A DNA stretch of 64,000 bases from Sphingomonas brevis (GCF_023516505.1 NZ_JAMGBB010000001.1:558001-622000); one strand, 5' to 3'. Positions 9,123-18,900 are shown, numbered from the stretch's first letter. The notes: generated from the letters alone by a model not told the origin. Numbers and translations are program-made.

Positions 9123-9569
9123 TCAATTGCCGGCCGCGCCCGCCGTACGCTTGTAGCTCCACCGTTCGGGCTTGCTGCCATCCGCCAGCGAAACTTCCGC
9201 ATCGAGACCGGTGTCGGTCGCGACATAGCGAAGTCGTTGCGGATAATCGTGAGACGCGTTGATGAAGGTTACCGATTTGGCGTCCGCCTCGGTCGCCTTG
9301 AAGCCGACTGCCGGAGCGCCCTTTGGCGAGCCATAGAAGGTTATCGATCCGTCCGTGCCGCGCTCGATCCGCATCCATTCCCAATGGCCGACACTGTCGC
9401 CCGTGCCGGTCCGGCCGGAGCCGATCATCACGCCGCCGCGAGTGTCGGTCCAGCACTCTTCGGTCCATTGCCCGGCTTCCGTCCGCTGTTCCCAGCAGCC
9501 GGATAGAAAGGCCGGCATGGCGACCGGTGCGGCGACGGCGGCTTCGGCCAGCATCATCAAGGCGATCAT
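9123..9569 (-). CDS. DUF6265-family protein, probably exported
   Basis: This 148-residue protein starts with a hydrophobic, Ala-rich segment that looks like a short signal peptide (MIALMMLAEAAVAAP). The body contains FLSGCWEQR near residue 21, a beta-strand pattern with HWEWMRIER and SHDYPQRLRY, and resembles the small lipocalin-like DUF6265 family, whose function is not established. It is transcribed away from purN, with 56 nt between the start of this gene and the purN stop. The family assignment rests on the GCWE and HDYPQR signatures. Confidence 0.75.
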   Translation of the reverse strand: MIALMMLAEAAVAAPVAMPAFLSGCWEQRTEAGQWTEECWTDTRGGVMIGSGRTGTGDSVGHWEWMRIERGTDGSITFYGSPKGAPAVGFKATEADAKSVTFINASHDYPQRLRYVATDTGLDAEVSLADGSKPERWSYKRTAGAAGN

Positions 9570-9625
9570 CGGCTCGCTCCCCCTTTTGCGGCGGAGAAGC
9601 TACTCGCCGGCAGAATCGACGTCGA

Positions 9626-10588
9626 TCAAAATTCGTTCGCGACGCGCAGCAGCTTGGTGAGGCGCGGCGGGGCCATGGCGGCCCAGCTGCGCTGCAGCCA
9701 GCCGGCGACATGATCCCAGTCGACTCGTGGACGGTCCAGCTTGATCCCGATCCAGTCGGACGGGCCGTAATAGGCGGGACGGAAATATAGCTCGGGCTCG
9801 GCCTCGATCAGCTGGGCCATCTCGTCCTGGCCGCTGCACTTGACCAGCACGCCGACATTTTCCTCGCCATGGTGTCGGTTCCACATGATTCCGAAGAATT
9901 TGCTGCTGCTCTTGCTGCCGACCTTCCAGCCGGGCGAGCCATGGCTCGTCTGGAAACCGGTTTCGGGCAAAGCCAGCGCAAGCTCGCCGACCTTGTTGGT
10001 GATCCAGTCGAAATCGCGCGTTCGGTTGAGATAGCGAATGACGGTATCCGGATAGAGCTGGTGCTCGGCAATCAGCACCCGCTCGGCGAGCGAATCCGGC
10101 GTGTCGTTCGAAAGAACGGCAACCTCGACCTGGCCAAGGATCTCGCCACCGTCGACGTCCGGGCTGACCAGATGAACGGTCGCGCCACTGAATTTATCTC
10201 CGGCGGCAAGGCAGGCCTCATGGCTTTTCAGGCCTTTGTGCCTGGGCAGAAGCGAGGGGTGGATGTTGACCATACGGCCATCCCATTTTGCGACGAATTC
10301 CTCGGGAATGATCCGCATGAAGCCGGCGAGGGCGACCAGGTCGATGCTCGCAGCCTCCAGCAGCTGTTGCAGTCGGGTCCAATAGGAGGCGCCAAGCTCC
10401 CTGGCATTCAATGCCTCGGTCGCCACGCCCTCGGCACGCGCAATTTCAAAGCCGTCTGCATCAGGCTTGTCGCCGGTCACCATCGCGACCTCGTAGGGGC
10501 AATCCTCGGCGCGCGAGGCATAGATAAGCGCGGCCATGTTTGAGCCGCGGCCCGATATCAGTACGGCGACACGCGACCGCTCAGCCAT
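9626..10588 (-). CDS. purN: Phosphoribosylglycinamide formyltransferase fused to an MmcQ/YjbR-type domain
   Basis: Residues 1-190 are a complete GART enzyme with the folate/GAR-binding LISGRGSNM near residue 8, [10 protein letters not shown] near 108 and SPDVDGG in the active-site loop. It transfers a formyl group to GAR in purine synthesis. From about residue 200 to 320 an MmcQ/YjbR-like (DUF419) domain follows ([31 protein letters not shown]). The frame is continuous and without a stop. Free-standing PurN is about 190-220 residues, so the 320-residue length reflects a real fusion. The ATG at 10588 overlaps the purM stop by 8 nt, so purM and purN are translationally coupled. Confidence 0.9.
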   Translation of the reverse strand: MAERSRVAVLISGRGSNMAALIYASRAEDCPYEVAMVTGDKPDADGFEIARAEGVATEALNARELGASYWTRLQQLLEAASIDLVALAGFMRIIPEEFVAKWDGRMVNIHPSLLPRHKGLKSHEACLAAGDKFSGATVHLVSPDVDGGEILGQVEVAVLSNDTPDSLAERVLIAEHQLYPDTVIRYLNRTRDFDWITNKVGELALALPETGFQTSHGSPGWKVGSKSSSKFFGIMWNRHHGEENVGVLVKCSGQDEMAQLIEAEPELYFRPAYYGPSDWIGIKLDRPRVDWDHVAGWLQRSWAAMAPPRLTKLLRVANEF

Positions 10589-11678
10589 GATGGCTGGCCG
10601 ACCAGTCAGCCAGCGCGCTCCAGGTCCCGGCGCCGCCATGGACCGTGCAGCCCGTATCGCCGGGCTCGATCCGGCCGATGCAATGGACGATCTCGCCCGC
10701 TGCTTCCAGCCTTTGGGTTACTTCCGCCGCATCGTCCGGCGCAACGATCGCAACCATTCCGATCCCGCAATTGAATGTCCGCGCCAGCTCGTCCGGTTCG
10801 ATCGCTCCGCCGGCCTGGAGGAAGGCGAACAGGAGGGGAAGGGGCCAACTGTCGGCATCGACCATCGCGTGGGCGCCTTCGGGCAACACGCGCGGGATAT
10901 TCTCCAGCAAACCGCCACCGGTGATGTGCGCAAGGGCGCCGATCTTCCCCTCGCGCACCAGCGGCAGCAGGCTCTTCACATAGATTCGCGTCGGCTCGAG
11001 CAGGATTTCGCCCAGCAGCCGATCCTGCTCGAACAGGGCAGGGCGGTCGAGCTTCCAGTCGTTGACCTCGATCAGCCGGCGGACAAGCGAGAAGCCGTTA
11101 CTGTGCACGCCTGAACTGGCGAGACCCAGGATGACATCGCCTTGGGCGATCCGAGTGCCGGTCAGCGCCTTGGAGCGGTCGACCGCCCCGACGCAGAAGC
11201 CGGCAAGGTCATAATCGCCTTCCGAATACATTCCCGGCATCTCTGCCGTCTCGCCGCCGATCAGCGCGCAACCGGCCTGACGGCAGCCCGCGGCGATCGA
11301 TGCGACCACCGCGGCGGCCACCTCATTGTCGAGCTTGCCGGTAGCATAATAGTCGAGGAAGAAGAGAGGCTCGGCACCCTGGACGATCAGGTCATTGACG
11401 CACATCGCCACCAGGTCGATGCCGACGCCGTCATGCTTGCCGGTATCGATCGCGAGCTTGAGCTTGGTGCCGACACCGTCATTGGCCGCGACCAGCAGCG
11501 GATCTTCATAGCCCGCGGCTTTAAGGTCGAAAAAGCCTCCGAATCCACCCAGCTCGGCGTTGGCGCCTGGGCGGGCGGTGGCTTTGGCCAGCGGTGCAAT
11601 TGCCTTCACCAGCGCATTGCCGGCAGCGATCGACACGCCGGCATCGGCATAGGTCAGCGGCTTGGAGTTCGACGACAT
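10581..11678 (-). CDS. purM: Phosphoribosylformylglycinamidine cyclo-ligase (AIR synthetase)
   Basis: This 365-residue protein has the PurM pattern: [15 protein letters not shown] at the N-terminus, [10 protein letters not shown] near 45, [11 protein letters not shown] near 65, [11 protein letters not shown] near 140 and [16 protein letters not shown] near 252. It closes the imidazole ring of AIR using ATP in de novo purine synthesis. It is the first gene of the purM-purN pair. The two-hairpin repeat lies directly upstream, between this gene and the divergent DUF2066 gene. Confidence 0.96.
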   Translation of the reverse strand: MSSNSKPLTYADAGVSIAAGNALVKAIAPLAKATARPGANAELGGFGGFFDLKAAGYEDPLLVAANDGVGTKLKLAIDTGKHDGVGIDLVAMCVNDLIVQGAEPLFFLDYYATGKLDNEVAAAVVASIAAGCRQAGCALIGGETAEMPGMYSEGDYDLAGFCVGAVDRSKALTGTRIAQGDVILGLASSGVHSNGFSLVRRLIEVNDWKLDRPALFEQDRLLGEILLEPTRIYVKSLLPLVREGKIGALAHITGGGLLENIPRVLPEGAHAMVDADSWPLPLLFAFLQAGGAIEPDELARTFNCGIGMVAIVAPDDAAEVTQRLEAAGEIVHCIGRIEPGDTGCTVHGGAGTWSALADWSASHHG

Positions 11679-11688
11679 GGCGGTGCGA

Positions 11689-11814
11689 CTAGAGCCTGAT
11701 TGTATGAAATGGAAGCGAGGGCCGCTTCCATTTCATACGTGAATCGTGCTCTCGGACATGGTCGTGACCTTGATTCACGCTTCAGGCTGAAAAGCCTGAA
11801 ACGATCAAGGTCGG
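11689..11814. repeat. Two-hairpin intergenic repeat (TCA-bulge palindrome family), copy 2
   Basis: The purM / DUF2066 divergent intergenic region is almost filled by two hairpins. One pairs AGAGC...GTATGAAATGGAAG with CTTCCATTTCATACGTGAATCGTGCTCT-like sequence. The other pairs GACCTTGATTCACGCTTCAG with CTGAAACGATCAAGGTC. The second is nearly identical to the hairpin at 48391-48433. One arm of each keeps the extra TCA. Confidence 0.75.
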
Positions 11815-11862
11815 GCCATATCGCGCTTGGAATTCCACGCCATTGTCGCCAAAAGCGCGCAG

Positions 11863-13074
11863 ATGCTTCTTCGTCGGCCTGCTGTCCTCATTGCCGCCAC
11901 ACTGCTTGCCCTTGCCGGAATGGGCGGGGTCTTGGTCGCGCAAATGGAGAGCGGCGAGCGGGGAATTCTGCCGATCGACAGCTCCGGAACGCTGGAAATC
12001 ACCGGGATCAAGGTCGACGTTGGCGGCAAGGACGCGGATTCGGCCCGCTATTCCGGCTGGCGCATCGCCCAGAGAGAGGGCTTCAAGGCGCTTTGGGCCA
12101 AGATGAACAAGCGCCCGGCCGGTGAAGCTCCGAATCTTTCGGATTCGACGCTTGATAATCTGGTCAGCTCGATCGTTGTCGAGAATGAACAGATTGGCCC
12201 CAACCGTTACATCGCGACGTTAGGCTTGCTGTTCGATCGGCAGCGCGCCGGCGAATTGCTCGGCCTCGCCGGCGAAGTGCGCCGCTCGGCGCCGATGCTG
12301 CTGATCCCCGTGCTGATCTCGGGCGGTACGGCAACCAGCGTTGAGTTGCGTAACCCTTGGCAACGCGCCTGGGCCCAGTTCCGTACTTCTCAAAGCGCGA
12401 TCGATTATGTGCGGGTCAGCGGGCTTGGCGTCGACCCCCTGCTGGTCAACGCGGCCCAGACCCGGCGGCCGGGCCGCGGTTGGTGGCGCAACATCCTCGA
12501 CCTTTATGGCGCGGCCAATATCCTGGTGGCCGAGGTTAGGCTCGACCGGCTTTATCCCGGCGGGCCAAGCAAGGCGCTATTCGTCGGCCGGTTCGGACCC
12601 GACGGGCGAACGCTGGGCAGTTTCGAGCTGACTGCGCGGAACAGCGACGATCTGCCGCGGATGATGAACGAAGGTGTCCAGCGCATGGACGATCTCTTCA
12701 CCCAGGCGCTGGCCGCGGGTATCGTTCGCGGCGATCCCGACCTTATTATCCAGCCACCTCCACCGCCCAAGGAAGAGGAGGAGGCGCCGGTAGCGGCAGA
12801 GATCGCACCGACCGTTATCCAGGTTCTGGTGATCGAGCGCGGTGAAGCAGCCGCTGTCGCACAATCGGTGGCACAAATCCGCGGACTTGCCGGTGTCATT
12901 TGGGTAACCCAGGCGCCATTGCCCAACGGCAACGCGAATCTGTCGGTCAATTATCGCGGCGACATCAACGCCTTGGGGTCGGCGCTTTACTCGCGCGGCT
13001 GGTCGGTCACCAACCGTGGCGGCGTCCTCTATGTGACCAGGGGAGCCGCGCCGGGGGTAAGCCCAACCCAATGA
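11863..13074 (+). CDS. DUF2066-type exported protein between purM and hdaA
   Basis: This 403-residue protein has a signal-peptide or anchor helix (PAVLIAATLLALAGMGG, about residues 6-22), then a mixed alpha/beta body with repeated VAEVRLDRL and GPDGRTLGSFELTARN segments, a proline/glutamate linker (about 298-312) and a C-terminal module of about 85 residues. Its position between purM and hda matches the DUF2066 family seen at that locus in other Proteobacteria; the family has no established function. The ATG at 11863 puts the hydrophobic segment at the N-terminus; the frame is open upstream to a TTG. The stop overlaps the hdaA start (ATGA). Confidence 0.7.
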   Translation: MLLRRPAVLIAATLLALAGMGGVLVAQMESGERGILPIDSSGTLEITGIKVDVGGKDADSARYSGWRIAQREGFKALWAKMNKRPAGEAPNLSDSTLDNLVSSIVVENEQIGPNRYIATLGLLFDRQRAGELLGLAGEVRRSAPMLLIPVLISGGTATSVELRNPWQRAWAQFRTSQSAIDYVRVSGLGVDPLLVNAAQTRRPGRGWWRNILDLYGAANILVAEVRLDRLYPGGPSKALFVGRFGPDGRTLGSFELTARNSDDLPRMMNEGVQRMDDLFTQALAAGIVRGDPDLIIQPPPPPKEEEEAPVAAEIAPTVIQVLVIERGEAAAVAQSVAQIRGLAGVIWVTQAPLPNGNANLSVNYRGDINALGSALYSRGWSVTNRGGVLYVTRGAAPGVSPTQ

Positions 13075-13700
13075 AGCAGCCGGCGGACCAGATCGCGCTG
13101 CCGCTCGACTGGCCGCAAGCCAAGGACTCCAGCCGCTTCATACTTTCCGAGGCCAACGCGGCCGCATTCGAACATTTCCGCAGCTGGAGCCTGTGGCCGG
13201 TCAAGGCGACCATGCTGACCGGCCCGCGACGATCGGGCCGTTCCTTGCTCGCCCGCGCCTTCGTTGCCCGGGTCGGCGGTCGCCTGTTCGACGACGCCCA
13301 GGGCCATGACGAGGAAGCGCTGTTCCACGCCTGGAATACAGCGCAGGACGATGGTCGCCCAATTGTCATGATTGTGGACGATGTACCTCCGGTTTGGGAG
13401 GTAGCTTTGCCCGATCTTCGAACCCGACTGGCGATTACCCCGATTGCCCGCATCGAGCAGCCGGACGATGGGCTGTTTCGATCCATCATCCGCCTGCTGT
13501 TCGCGGATCGCGGGCTGCACGTTCCGGACGATGCGCTGAGGTTTATCGGCGAGCGGGTCGAACGGAGCTATTTCATGGCCGAGCGAGTAGTGGAAACGAT
13601 CGACCGTTTCGCCATCGCCGAACGAGCAAGGCTGAGTCTGCCGACCATAAGGCGCGCCCTCAGTGACGGCGGCATCATCGATGCGCGGGGCGCAGCATGA
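13071..13700 (+). CDS. hdaA: DnaA-related regulatory ATPase HdaA
   Basis: This 209-residue protein has a beta-clamp-binding peptide at the N-terminus (QIALPLDW, residues 7-14). The DnaA-like AAA+ core follows, with Walker A-like GPRRSGRS, Walker B IVMIVDD and the C-terminal lid helices (RSYFMAERVVETIDRFA). Hda-type proteins act with the sliding clamp to stimulate ATP hydrolysis by DnaA and prevent re-initiation. The P-loop has Arg in place of the invariant Lys, so nucleotide binding may be altered. It is sandwiched by ATGA overlaps with the DUF2066 gene and ppk, a three-gene translationally coupled unit. Confidence 0.88.
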   Translation: MKQPADQIALPLDWPQAKDSSRFILSEANAAAFEHFRSWSLWPVKATMLTGPRRSGRSLLARAFVARVGGRLFDDAQGHDEEALFHAWNTAQDDGRPIVMIVDDVPPVWEVALPDLRTRLAITPIARIEQPDDGLFRSIIRLLFADRGLHVPDDALRFIGERVERSYFMAERVVETIDRFAIAERARLSLPTIRRALSDGGIIDARGAA

Positions 13701-15823
13701 ACGTCCAGCCCAAAATGGTGAAAACGGGCCCGCGCCTGTTCAACCGAGAACTGAGCTGGTTGGGGTTCAACCGGCGCGTGCTCGAGGAAGCCACCAACCC
13801 AGCGCATCCCTTGCTGGAACGGCTGCGTTTCCTGTCGATTTCGGGCACCAACCTTGACGAATTCTTCATGGTGCGCGTCGCCGGGCTGAAGGGGCATCAG
13901 CTTCAGGGTGTCGAAGATCTGAGCGCCGATGGGATGACTGCAACGCAGCAGCTCGATGCGATTGCCGCAGAGGCCGATTCGCTTGTTGTCGCCCAGCAGG
14001 CGGAGTGGATCTTGCTGCATGAGGCGCTGGCCGATGAGGGCCTGTCAGTGGTCGGCGAGGAGGAACTTGAGCCGGCGGCGAAGGAATGGCTCGCTGACCA
14101 CTTCCGCGAGCAGATTCTGCCGGTGCTGACCCCGCAGGCGATCGACCCGTCGCACCCGTTTCCATTCATTCCCAACGGCGGCTTCAGCCTGGTGTTCGAC
14201 TTGAGGCGCGGCAAGGCGGCCGAGCCGGTGGTCGAGCTGCTGATGATCCCGTCGACGCTGCCGCGATTTATCCGCCTACCGGGCGGCAAGCTCAACTTCA
14301 TCGCCATCGAGACGGCAATCGCCGCCCATTTCGACCAGATCTTCCCTGGTTTCGAGAAGGTGGCAGCGGGTGCGTTCCGGTTGATCCGCGACAGCGATAT
14401 CGAGGTGCAGGAAGAGGCCGAGGATCTGGTCCGCTACTTTCGCAGCGCGATCAAACGCCGCCGTCGAGGCCGGGTCATCCGCCTTGAGTTCGCGGCAGAC
14501 ACGCCGCCCGACCTGGAATCGATGGTACGTGAGGGCCTTGGCGCGGACTCCGCGCTGGTTGCCGAAAGCGCCGGGCTGATCGGCATTGCCGATCTCGGCC
14601 AATTGGTCGAGGTCGACCGGCCCGATCTCAAATTCCCGCCATACACGCCCCGCTTCCCCGAGCGGATCAAGGAACATGACGGCGACTGCTTCGCCGCCAT
14701 TAGGGCCAAGGACTTCGTGGTCCATCACCCCTATGAAAGCTTTGAGGTGGTGGTCGCCTTCCTCCGCCAGGCCGCCGAGGACCCGGATGTCGTGGCGATC
14801 AAGCAGACGCTCTACCGCGCCGGCAAGCAGTCGGCGATCATCGACGCGCTGGTGGTCGCCGCCGAGGCCGGCAAATCAGTTACCGCCGTGGTCGAGTTGA
14901 AGGCCCGCTTCGATGAGGAACAAAATCTGCTTTGGGCCAGCCGGTTGGAGCGCGCCGGCGTGCAGGTCATCTATGGGTTCGTCGAATGGAAGACCCACGC
15001 CAAGATGTCGATGGTGATCCGCCGCGAAGGCAGCATCATGCGGACCTACTGCCATTTCGGGACTGGCAATTATCATCCGACCACCGCCAAGATTTACACC
15101 GATCTCAGCTATTTCACTGCATCGCGCAGGGCGGCCCGCGACGCGGCCAAGCTGTTCAATCTCACGACAGGCTATGTTCGCCCAAAAGGGCTCGAGCTGT
15201 TGACGCTCTCGCCAATCGGGTTGCGCGAGAAGATCGTCTCGTTGATCGACACGGAAATCGCCAATGCCCGGAATGGGAAGCCGTCAGCGATCTGGGCAAA
15301 GATGAACAGCCTGGTCGACGGCCAGATTATCGAAAAGCTCTACGAGGCCAGCGAGGCGGGCGTTTCGATCGAATTGATCGTGCGCGGCGTCTGTTGCCTC
15401 CGTCCCGGAGTGCCCGGCCTGTCGTCCAATATCCGGGTGAAATCGATCATTGGCCGCTTCCTTGAACACAGCCGCATCTTCGTGTTCGCCAACGGGGACC
15501 GGCTGCCTCACCGCAATGCCAAGGTTTACATCAGCTCGGCCGACTGGATGCCGCGCAATTTCGACCGGCGGGTCGAATATATGATGCCGATAGAGAATCT
15601 GACGGTACATGCCCAGGTGCTCGACCAGGTAATGATCGCAAATCTGATCGACAACGAGCAGAGCTGGGTCCTGAATGCGGATGGCAGCTATACCCGGCTG
15701 AAGCCGGGCAAGCGGCACTTCAACCTACATCGTTACTTCATGACTAATCCCTCGCTGTCGGGTCGCGGCCAGGCGCTGGCTGGCAAGGCGGTGCCCAAGT
15801 TGCGGTTGACGCAACGGGGCTAA
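13697..15823 (+). CDS. ppk: Polyphosphate kinase 1
   Basis: This 708-residue protein is the normal PPK1 length. The N-terminal segment is FNRELSWLGFNRRVLEEA, the start of the catalytic core is YESFEVVVAFLRQAA, and the phospho-histidine region TYCHFGTGNYH is near residue 450. A further catalytic segment is IRVKSIIGRFLEHSRIFVF. PPK1 polymerises the gamma phosphate of ATP into inorganic polyphosphate at the inner membrane face. The start overlaps the hdaA stop by 4 nt and ppx follows 20 nt downstream, so synthesis and breakdown of polyphosphate are encoded together. Confidence 0.97.
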   Translation: MNVQPKMVKTGPRLFNRELSWLGFNRRVLEEATNPAHPLLERLRFLSISGTNLDEFFMVRVAGLKGHQLQGVEDLSADGMTATQQLDAIAAEADSLVVAQQAEWILLHEALADEGLSVVGEEELEPAAKEWLADHFREQILPVLTPQAIDPSHPFPFIPNGGFSLVFDLRRGKAAEPVVELLMIPSTLPRFIRLPGGKLNFIAIETAIAAHFDQIFPGFEKVAAGAFRLIRDSDIEVQEEAEDLVRYFRSAIKRRRRGRVIRLEFAADTPPDLESMVREGLGADSALVAESAGLIGIADLGQLVEVDRPDLKFPPYTPRFPERIKEHDGDCFAAIRAKDFVVHHPYESFEVVVAFLRQAAEDPDVVAIKQTLYRAGKQSAIIDALVVAAEAGKSVTAVVELKARFDEEQNLLWASRLERAGVQVIYGFVEWKTHAKMSMVIRREGSIMRTYCHFGTGNYHPTTAKIYTDLSYFTASRRAARDAAKLFNLTTGYVRPKGLELLTLSPIGLREKIVSLIDTEIANARNGKPSAIWAKMNSLVDGQIIEKLYEASEAGVSIELIVRGVCCLRPGVPGLSSNIRVKSIIGRFLEHSRIFVFANGDRLPHRNAKVYISSADWMPRNFDRRVEYMMPIENLTVHAQVLDQVMIANLIDNEQSWVLNADGSYTRLKPGKRHFNLHRYFMTNPSLSGRGQALAGKAVPKLRLTQRG

Positions 15824-15843
15824 TCGGCTCTCCCGTCGGCCTA

Positions 15844-17304
15844 ATGGTCAAGCGGTTCGGCCCGGTCGGGATCATCGACATCGGATCCAACAGCGTGCGC
15901 TTCGTCGCTTATGGCGGCGCCGCCCGAGTGCCGTCGACTTTGTTCAACGAGAAGATCATGGCGGCGCTTGGCCGCGGCGTCGCGCGCGATGGCCGTCTTG
16001 AGGAAGAGGGCGTCGCGAAAACATTGGAAGCGCTCGCCCGTTTCCGGCAGCTGGCGCGCGAAATGCGGCTGAAAAAGCTACACACGGTTGCCACGGCCGC
16101 AGTCCGCGACGCCAAGAACGGCAAGGCCTTTCTGAAGCAGGTTGCCGAACTTGGGCTAAGGCCCCGGCTGCTGTCTGGTCCCGAAGAGGCTGCCCTGTCC
16201 GGGCTTGGCGTGATTTCGGCCGTCCCCGACGCAAAGGGCGTGGTGGCTGACCTGGGCGGCGGCAGCCTCGAACTGATCGGGGTTGCGCGCGGAGCAGCGG
16301 GTGCCGGAATTTCATTGCCACTAGGCGTGCTGCGGGTTGGTGCCGATCCGCGGCGCGAGGATATTTCATCCGCGATCAAGGCCGGTATCAAGAAGAGCCG
16401 GCTCAAGGATGCGGCCAAGAATAGCGGACTTTACCTGGTAGGCGGTTCGTTTCGCGCGCTTGCCCTGCTCGATATGAAAACGCAGGGCCACCCGCTGCCG
16501 ATTGTCCATCACTATCGGATAAACCCCGCGCGACTCGCCGATTTGAGGGCGATCCTGGCAACCCTGGATGTCGAAGAGCTGAAGCGTTTGACGGGCATTT
16601 CCCTGGCCCGCCTGCCGACACTTCCCGCCGCGGTGACGATCCTTGAGGCGATGATCGAAACGCTCGGCCCGCGGCGCGCGATCGTGTCAGCCTTCGGTCT
16701 GCGCGAAGGGCTGCTTTACGGCGATCTCGACCAGCCAACACGCGATGAGGACCCGTTATTGGCCGCGGCGCTGGAGATTGGCGACCGTCTGGGACGGTTC
16801 GGCGATCATGGTGCCGCGCTCGACCAATGGATGGACCCGCTGTTTCCCGACGAAAGCAGGGAATTGAAGCGATATCGTCTCGCGGCCTGTCTGCTCGGCG
16901 ACATCGCCTGGAACGCGCATCCGGATTATCGCGCCGAGAGGGCGGTCGATCTCGCCATTCATGGCAATTGGGTTGGAATCGATGCCAACGGCCGTGCGGT
17001 ACTTGGAAGGGCCTTATGCAGCGCCTTCAGCGGCGACAGCGGTTTCAGCCCGGAAATACTTACGCTGCTGCGGCCCGGCGAGGACGCCCGGGTCAGCGCC
17101 TGGGGTCGGGCGATCCGGCTGGCGCAACGGCTAAGCGGCGGCACCGAGGCGTTGCTTCGGAAAACCAGCATCGGGCTTGAGCCGGGGCGGGTCGTTCTCT
17201 CGATCCCAAGGAAGCATCACGAGCTTTATGCGGATTCGGTCGATCGGCGGCTGCACTTGTTGGCGCGTGCACTTGGCCGGGTCGCCGACGTAAGGTTCAC
17301 CTAG
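15844..17304 (+). CDS. ppx: Ppx/GppA-family exopolyphosphatase
   Basis: This 486-residue protein of the ASKHA superfamily has the phosphate-1 motif GIIDIGSNSVRFV near residue 9 and the phosphate-2 motif DLGGGSLEL near 139. The C-terminal all-helical HD-like half (about 310-486) is longer than in GppA-only proteins. It removes terminal phosphates from polyphosphate and possibly pppGpp. It lies directly behind ppk; its last 4 nt overlap the convergent small lipoprotein gene. Confidence 0.93.
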   Translation: MVKRFGPVGIIDIGSNSVRFVAYGGAARVPSTLFNEKIMAALGRGVARDGRLEEEGVAKTLEALARFRQLAREMRLKKLHTVATAAVRDAKNGKAFLKQVAELGLRPRLLSGPEEAALSGLGVISAVPDAKGVVADLGGGSLELIGVARGAAGAGISLPLGVLRVGADPRREDISSAIKAGIKKSRLKDAAKNSGLYLVGGSFRALALLDMKTQGHPLPIVHHYRINPARLADLRAILATLDVEELKRLTGISLARLPTLPAAVTILEAMIETLGPRRAIVSAFGLREGLLYGDLDQPTRDEDPLLAAALEIGDRLGRFGDHGAALDQWMDPLFPDESRELKRYRLAACLLGDIAWNAHPDYRAERAVDLAIHGNWVGIDANGRAVLGRALCSAFSGDSGFSPEILTLLRPGEDARVSAWGRAIRLAQRLSGGTEALLRKTSIGLEPGRVVLSIPRKHHELYADSVDRRLHLLARALGRVADVRFT

Positions 17305-17594
17305 CCGCAGTTGGCCCGCACGACCTTGTTGTTTTCATCAAGGAGCACGGTCACGCGCTCGGCGCTGAACTCCATGGTGATCACGCTTCCCTTCGGCACC
17401 CAGCGAATTAGCCGAGCTCCCGAAGCAGCGAGGATGCGCGCGCCAAGTTCCTGCGATGCCGGCTGGCCGGTAAACTGATCCAGTGCAGCGGGGCGGCATG
17501 TTCCGCGGAGGGGGCCCGGGGCAGTCCCATCCGATTGGGCAACCATGCAAGCGCTCAACGTGAGAAGTGCAATGCTCGCAATCCAAAGTCGCAT
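17301..17594 (-). CDS. Small lipoprotein, peptidase inhibitor I78-like
   Basis: This 97-residue protein has a lipoprotein signal peptide (LLTLSACM, lipidated Cys near residue 16). The I78-family pattern follows: a Cys-bearing segment (TCRPAALDQFTGQPASQEL), RLIRWVPKGSVITMEF, an RVTVLLDENN strand and a terminal CG. I78 proteins resemble small serine-protease inhibitors; activity here is inferred from family only. It is convergent with ppx (4-nt overlap) and in the same direction as rnd, which lies upstream. Confidence 0.75.
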   Translation of the reverse strand: MRLWIASIALLTLSACMVAQSDGTAPGPLRGTCRPAALDQFTGQPASQELGARILAASGARLIRWVPKGSVITMEFSAERVTVLLDENNKVVRANCG

Positions 17595-17626
17595 CGGTCC
17601 CTCCGGTTTGTCTGGCTAATCAAGCG

Positions 17627-18820
17627 CTAAACCGTCTCGAGAGTTCCCGAATCAACCGGAATCCGGCTCAGCTTGAGCTTGCCATTCTCAGTCGCGAATG
17701 CCAGCCGCCCCTCGACCAGGTCTACGGCATCCCGGCCGAATTCCTCAAACCGCCAGCCATCGAGGATGTTGAGGTTGTTGCGGACTCCAGCGGCCAATGC
17801 TTCCAATTCGTCGGACCGGGCGATCAGCTTCGCGGCTACCCCAGCTTCCTTGGCGCGGATCTTGAGCAGCAGCTTTAACAGATCGCTGACCAGCGCCGCA
17901 TCCTTGGTCAGGCCAGGGCGACTCGGTTCCCGTTGGGGCAGTTCGTCGCCCTCCAGCGGCTTGGCGGTGGCAATCGCCGACATCAGGCGGGCGCCGATAT
18001 CGTTCGCCCGCCAGCCCGAGGACAGCCCGCGGACCTTGCCAAGATCGTCTTGGGTCTTGGGCGGATGGCTGGCCAGTTCGTTGAGCGTATCGTCCTTGAC
18101 GATTCGGCCGCGCGGCAGGTTTTTCGAGCGTGCTTCAGTCTCGCGCCAGCCAGCCAAGGCCCTAAGCCTGCCGAGCACGGCCGGATTGCGGCTTGGCAGC
18201 TTCAGACGCTTCCAGGCGTCCTCCGCTTCGAATGCGAAGCTCGACGGGTCGGCCAGCCGCTCCATCTCTTCGTCGAGCCAGGCGCCCCGGCCGGTTTTGA
18301 TCAGCTTCTTGACCAGCCGTGGGAATATTTCCGCCAGGTGAGTCACATCGGCGATGGCATAATCGATCTGCCGCTTGTCCAGGGGACGCCGCGACCAATC
18401 GGTAAAGCGGGCTCCTTTGTCGAGCGTGTGGCCAAGCACGCTTTCAACGAGATTTGAGTAACCGACTTGCTCGCCATAGCCGAGGGCCATCGCTGCAATC
18501 TGCGTGTCGAACAGCGGATTGGGCACCTTGCGGGTGAGATTATGGATGATTTCCAGATCCTGCCCGCCGGCATGAAAAACCTTCAGCACGTCATGATTGT
18601 CGACCAGGAGATCGAGCAGCGGCGTCAGGTCGATGCCATCCGCCTTTGGGTCGATCGCAGCGGCTTCTTCCGTCGTCGCGACCTGAATCAGGCAAAGGTC
18701 CGGCCAATAGGTATTTTCGCGCATGAATTCGGTGTCGACCGTGACGAAGTCCTGGGTCGACATTCGGGAGACGAGGGCGGAAAGCTCTTTGGTGGTGGTG
18801 ATAAGCGGGTGAATCTTCAT
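17627..18820 (-). CDS. rnd: Ribonuclease D
   Basis: This 397-residue protein is of typical length. The DEDDy 3'-5' exonuclease domain occupies the N-terminal half: VTVDTEFMRE near residue 26, FHAGGQDLEII near 80, and the ExoIII tyrosine motif YAIADVTHLAEIF near 153. An HRDC domain lies near 215-290. It trims the 3' ends of tRNA precursors and other small RNAs. The upstream region 18821-19005, shared with divergent aspS, holds a palindromic repeat. Confidence 0.94.
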   Translation of the reverse strand: MKIHPLITTTKELSALVSRMSTQDFVTVDTEFMRENTYWPDLCLIQVATTEEAAAIDPKADGIDLTPLLDLLVDNHDVLKVFHAGGQDLEIIHNLTRKVPNPLFDTQIAAMALGYGEQVGYSNLVESVLGHTLDKGARFTDWSRRPLDKRQIDYAIADVTHLAEIFPRLVKKLIKTGRGAWLDEEMERLADPSSFAFEAEDAWKRLKLPSRNPAVLGRLRALAGWRETEARSKNLPRGRIVKDDTLNELASHPPKTQDDLGKVRGLSSGWRANDIGARLMSAIATAKPLEGDELPQREPSRPGLTKDAALVSDLLKLLLKIRAKEAGVAAKLIARSDELEALAAGVRNNLNILDGWRFEEFGRDAVDLVEGRLAFATENGKLKLSRIPVDSGTLETV

Positions 18821-18900
18821 CTGTCGCGCGCCATAGCGACATGCTCGCGCCTTGACAAAGTCCTGTTTGGATATGAAGCGCCACCTCGAAATCCCAACAG

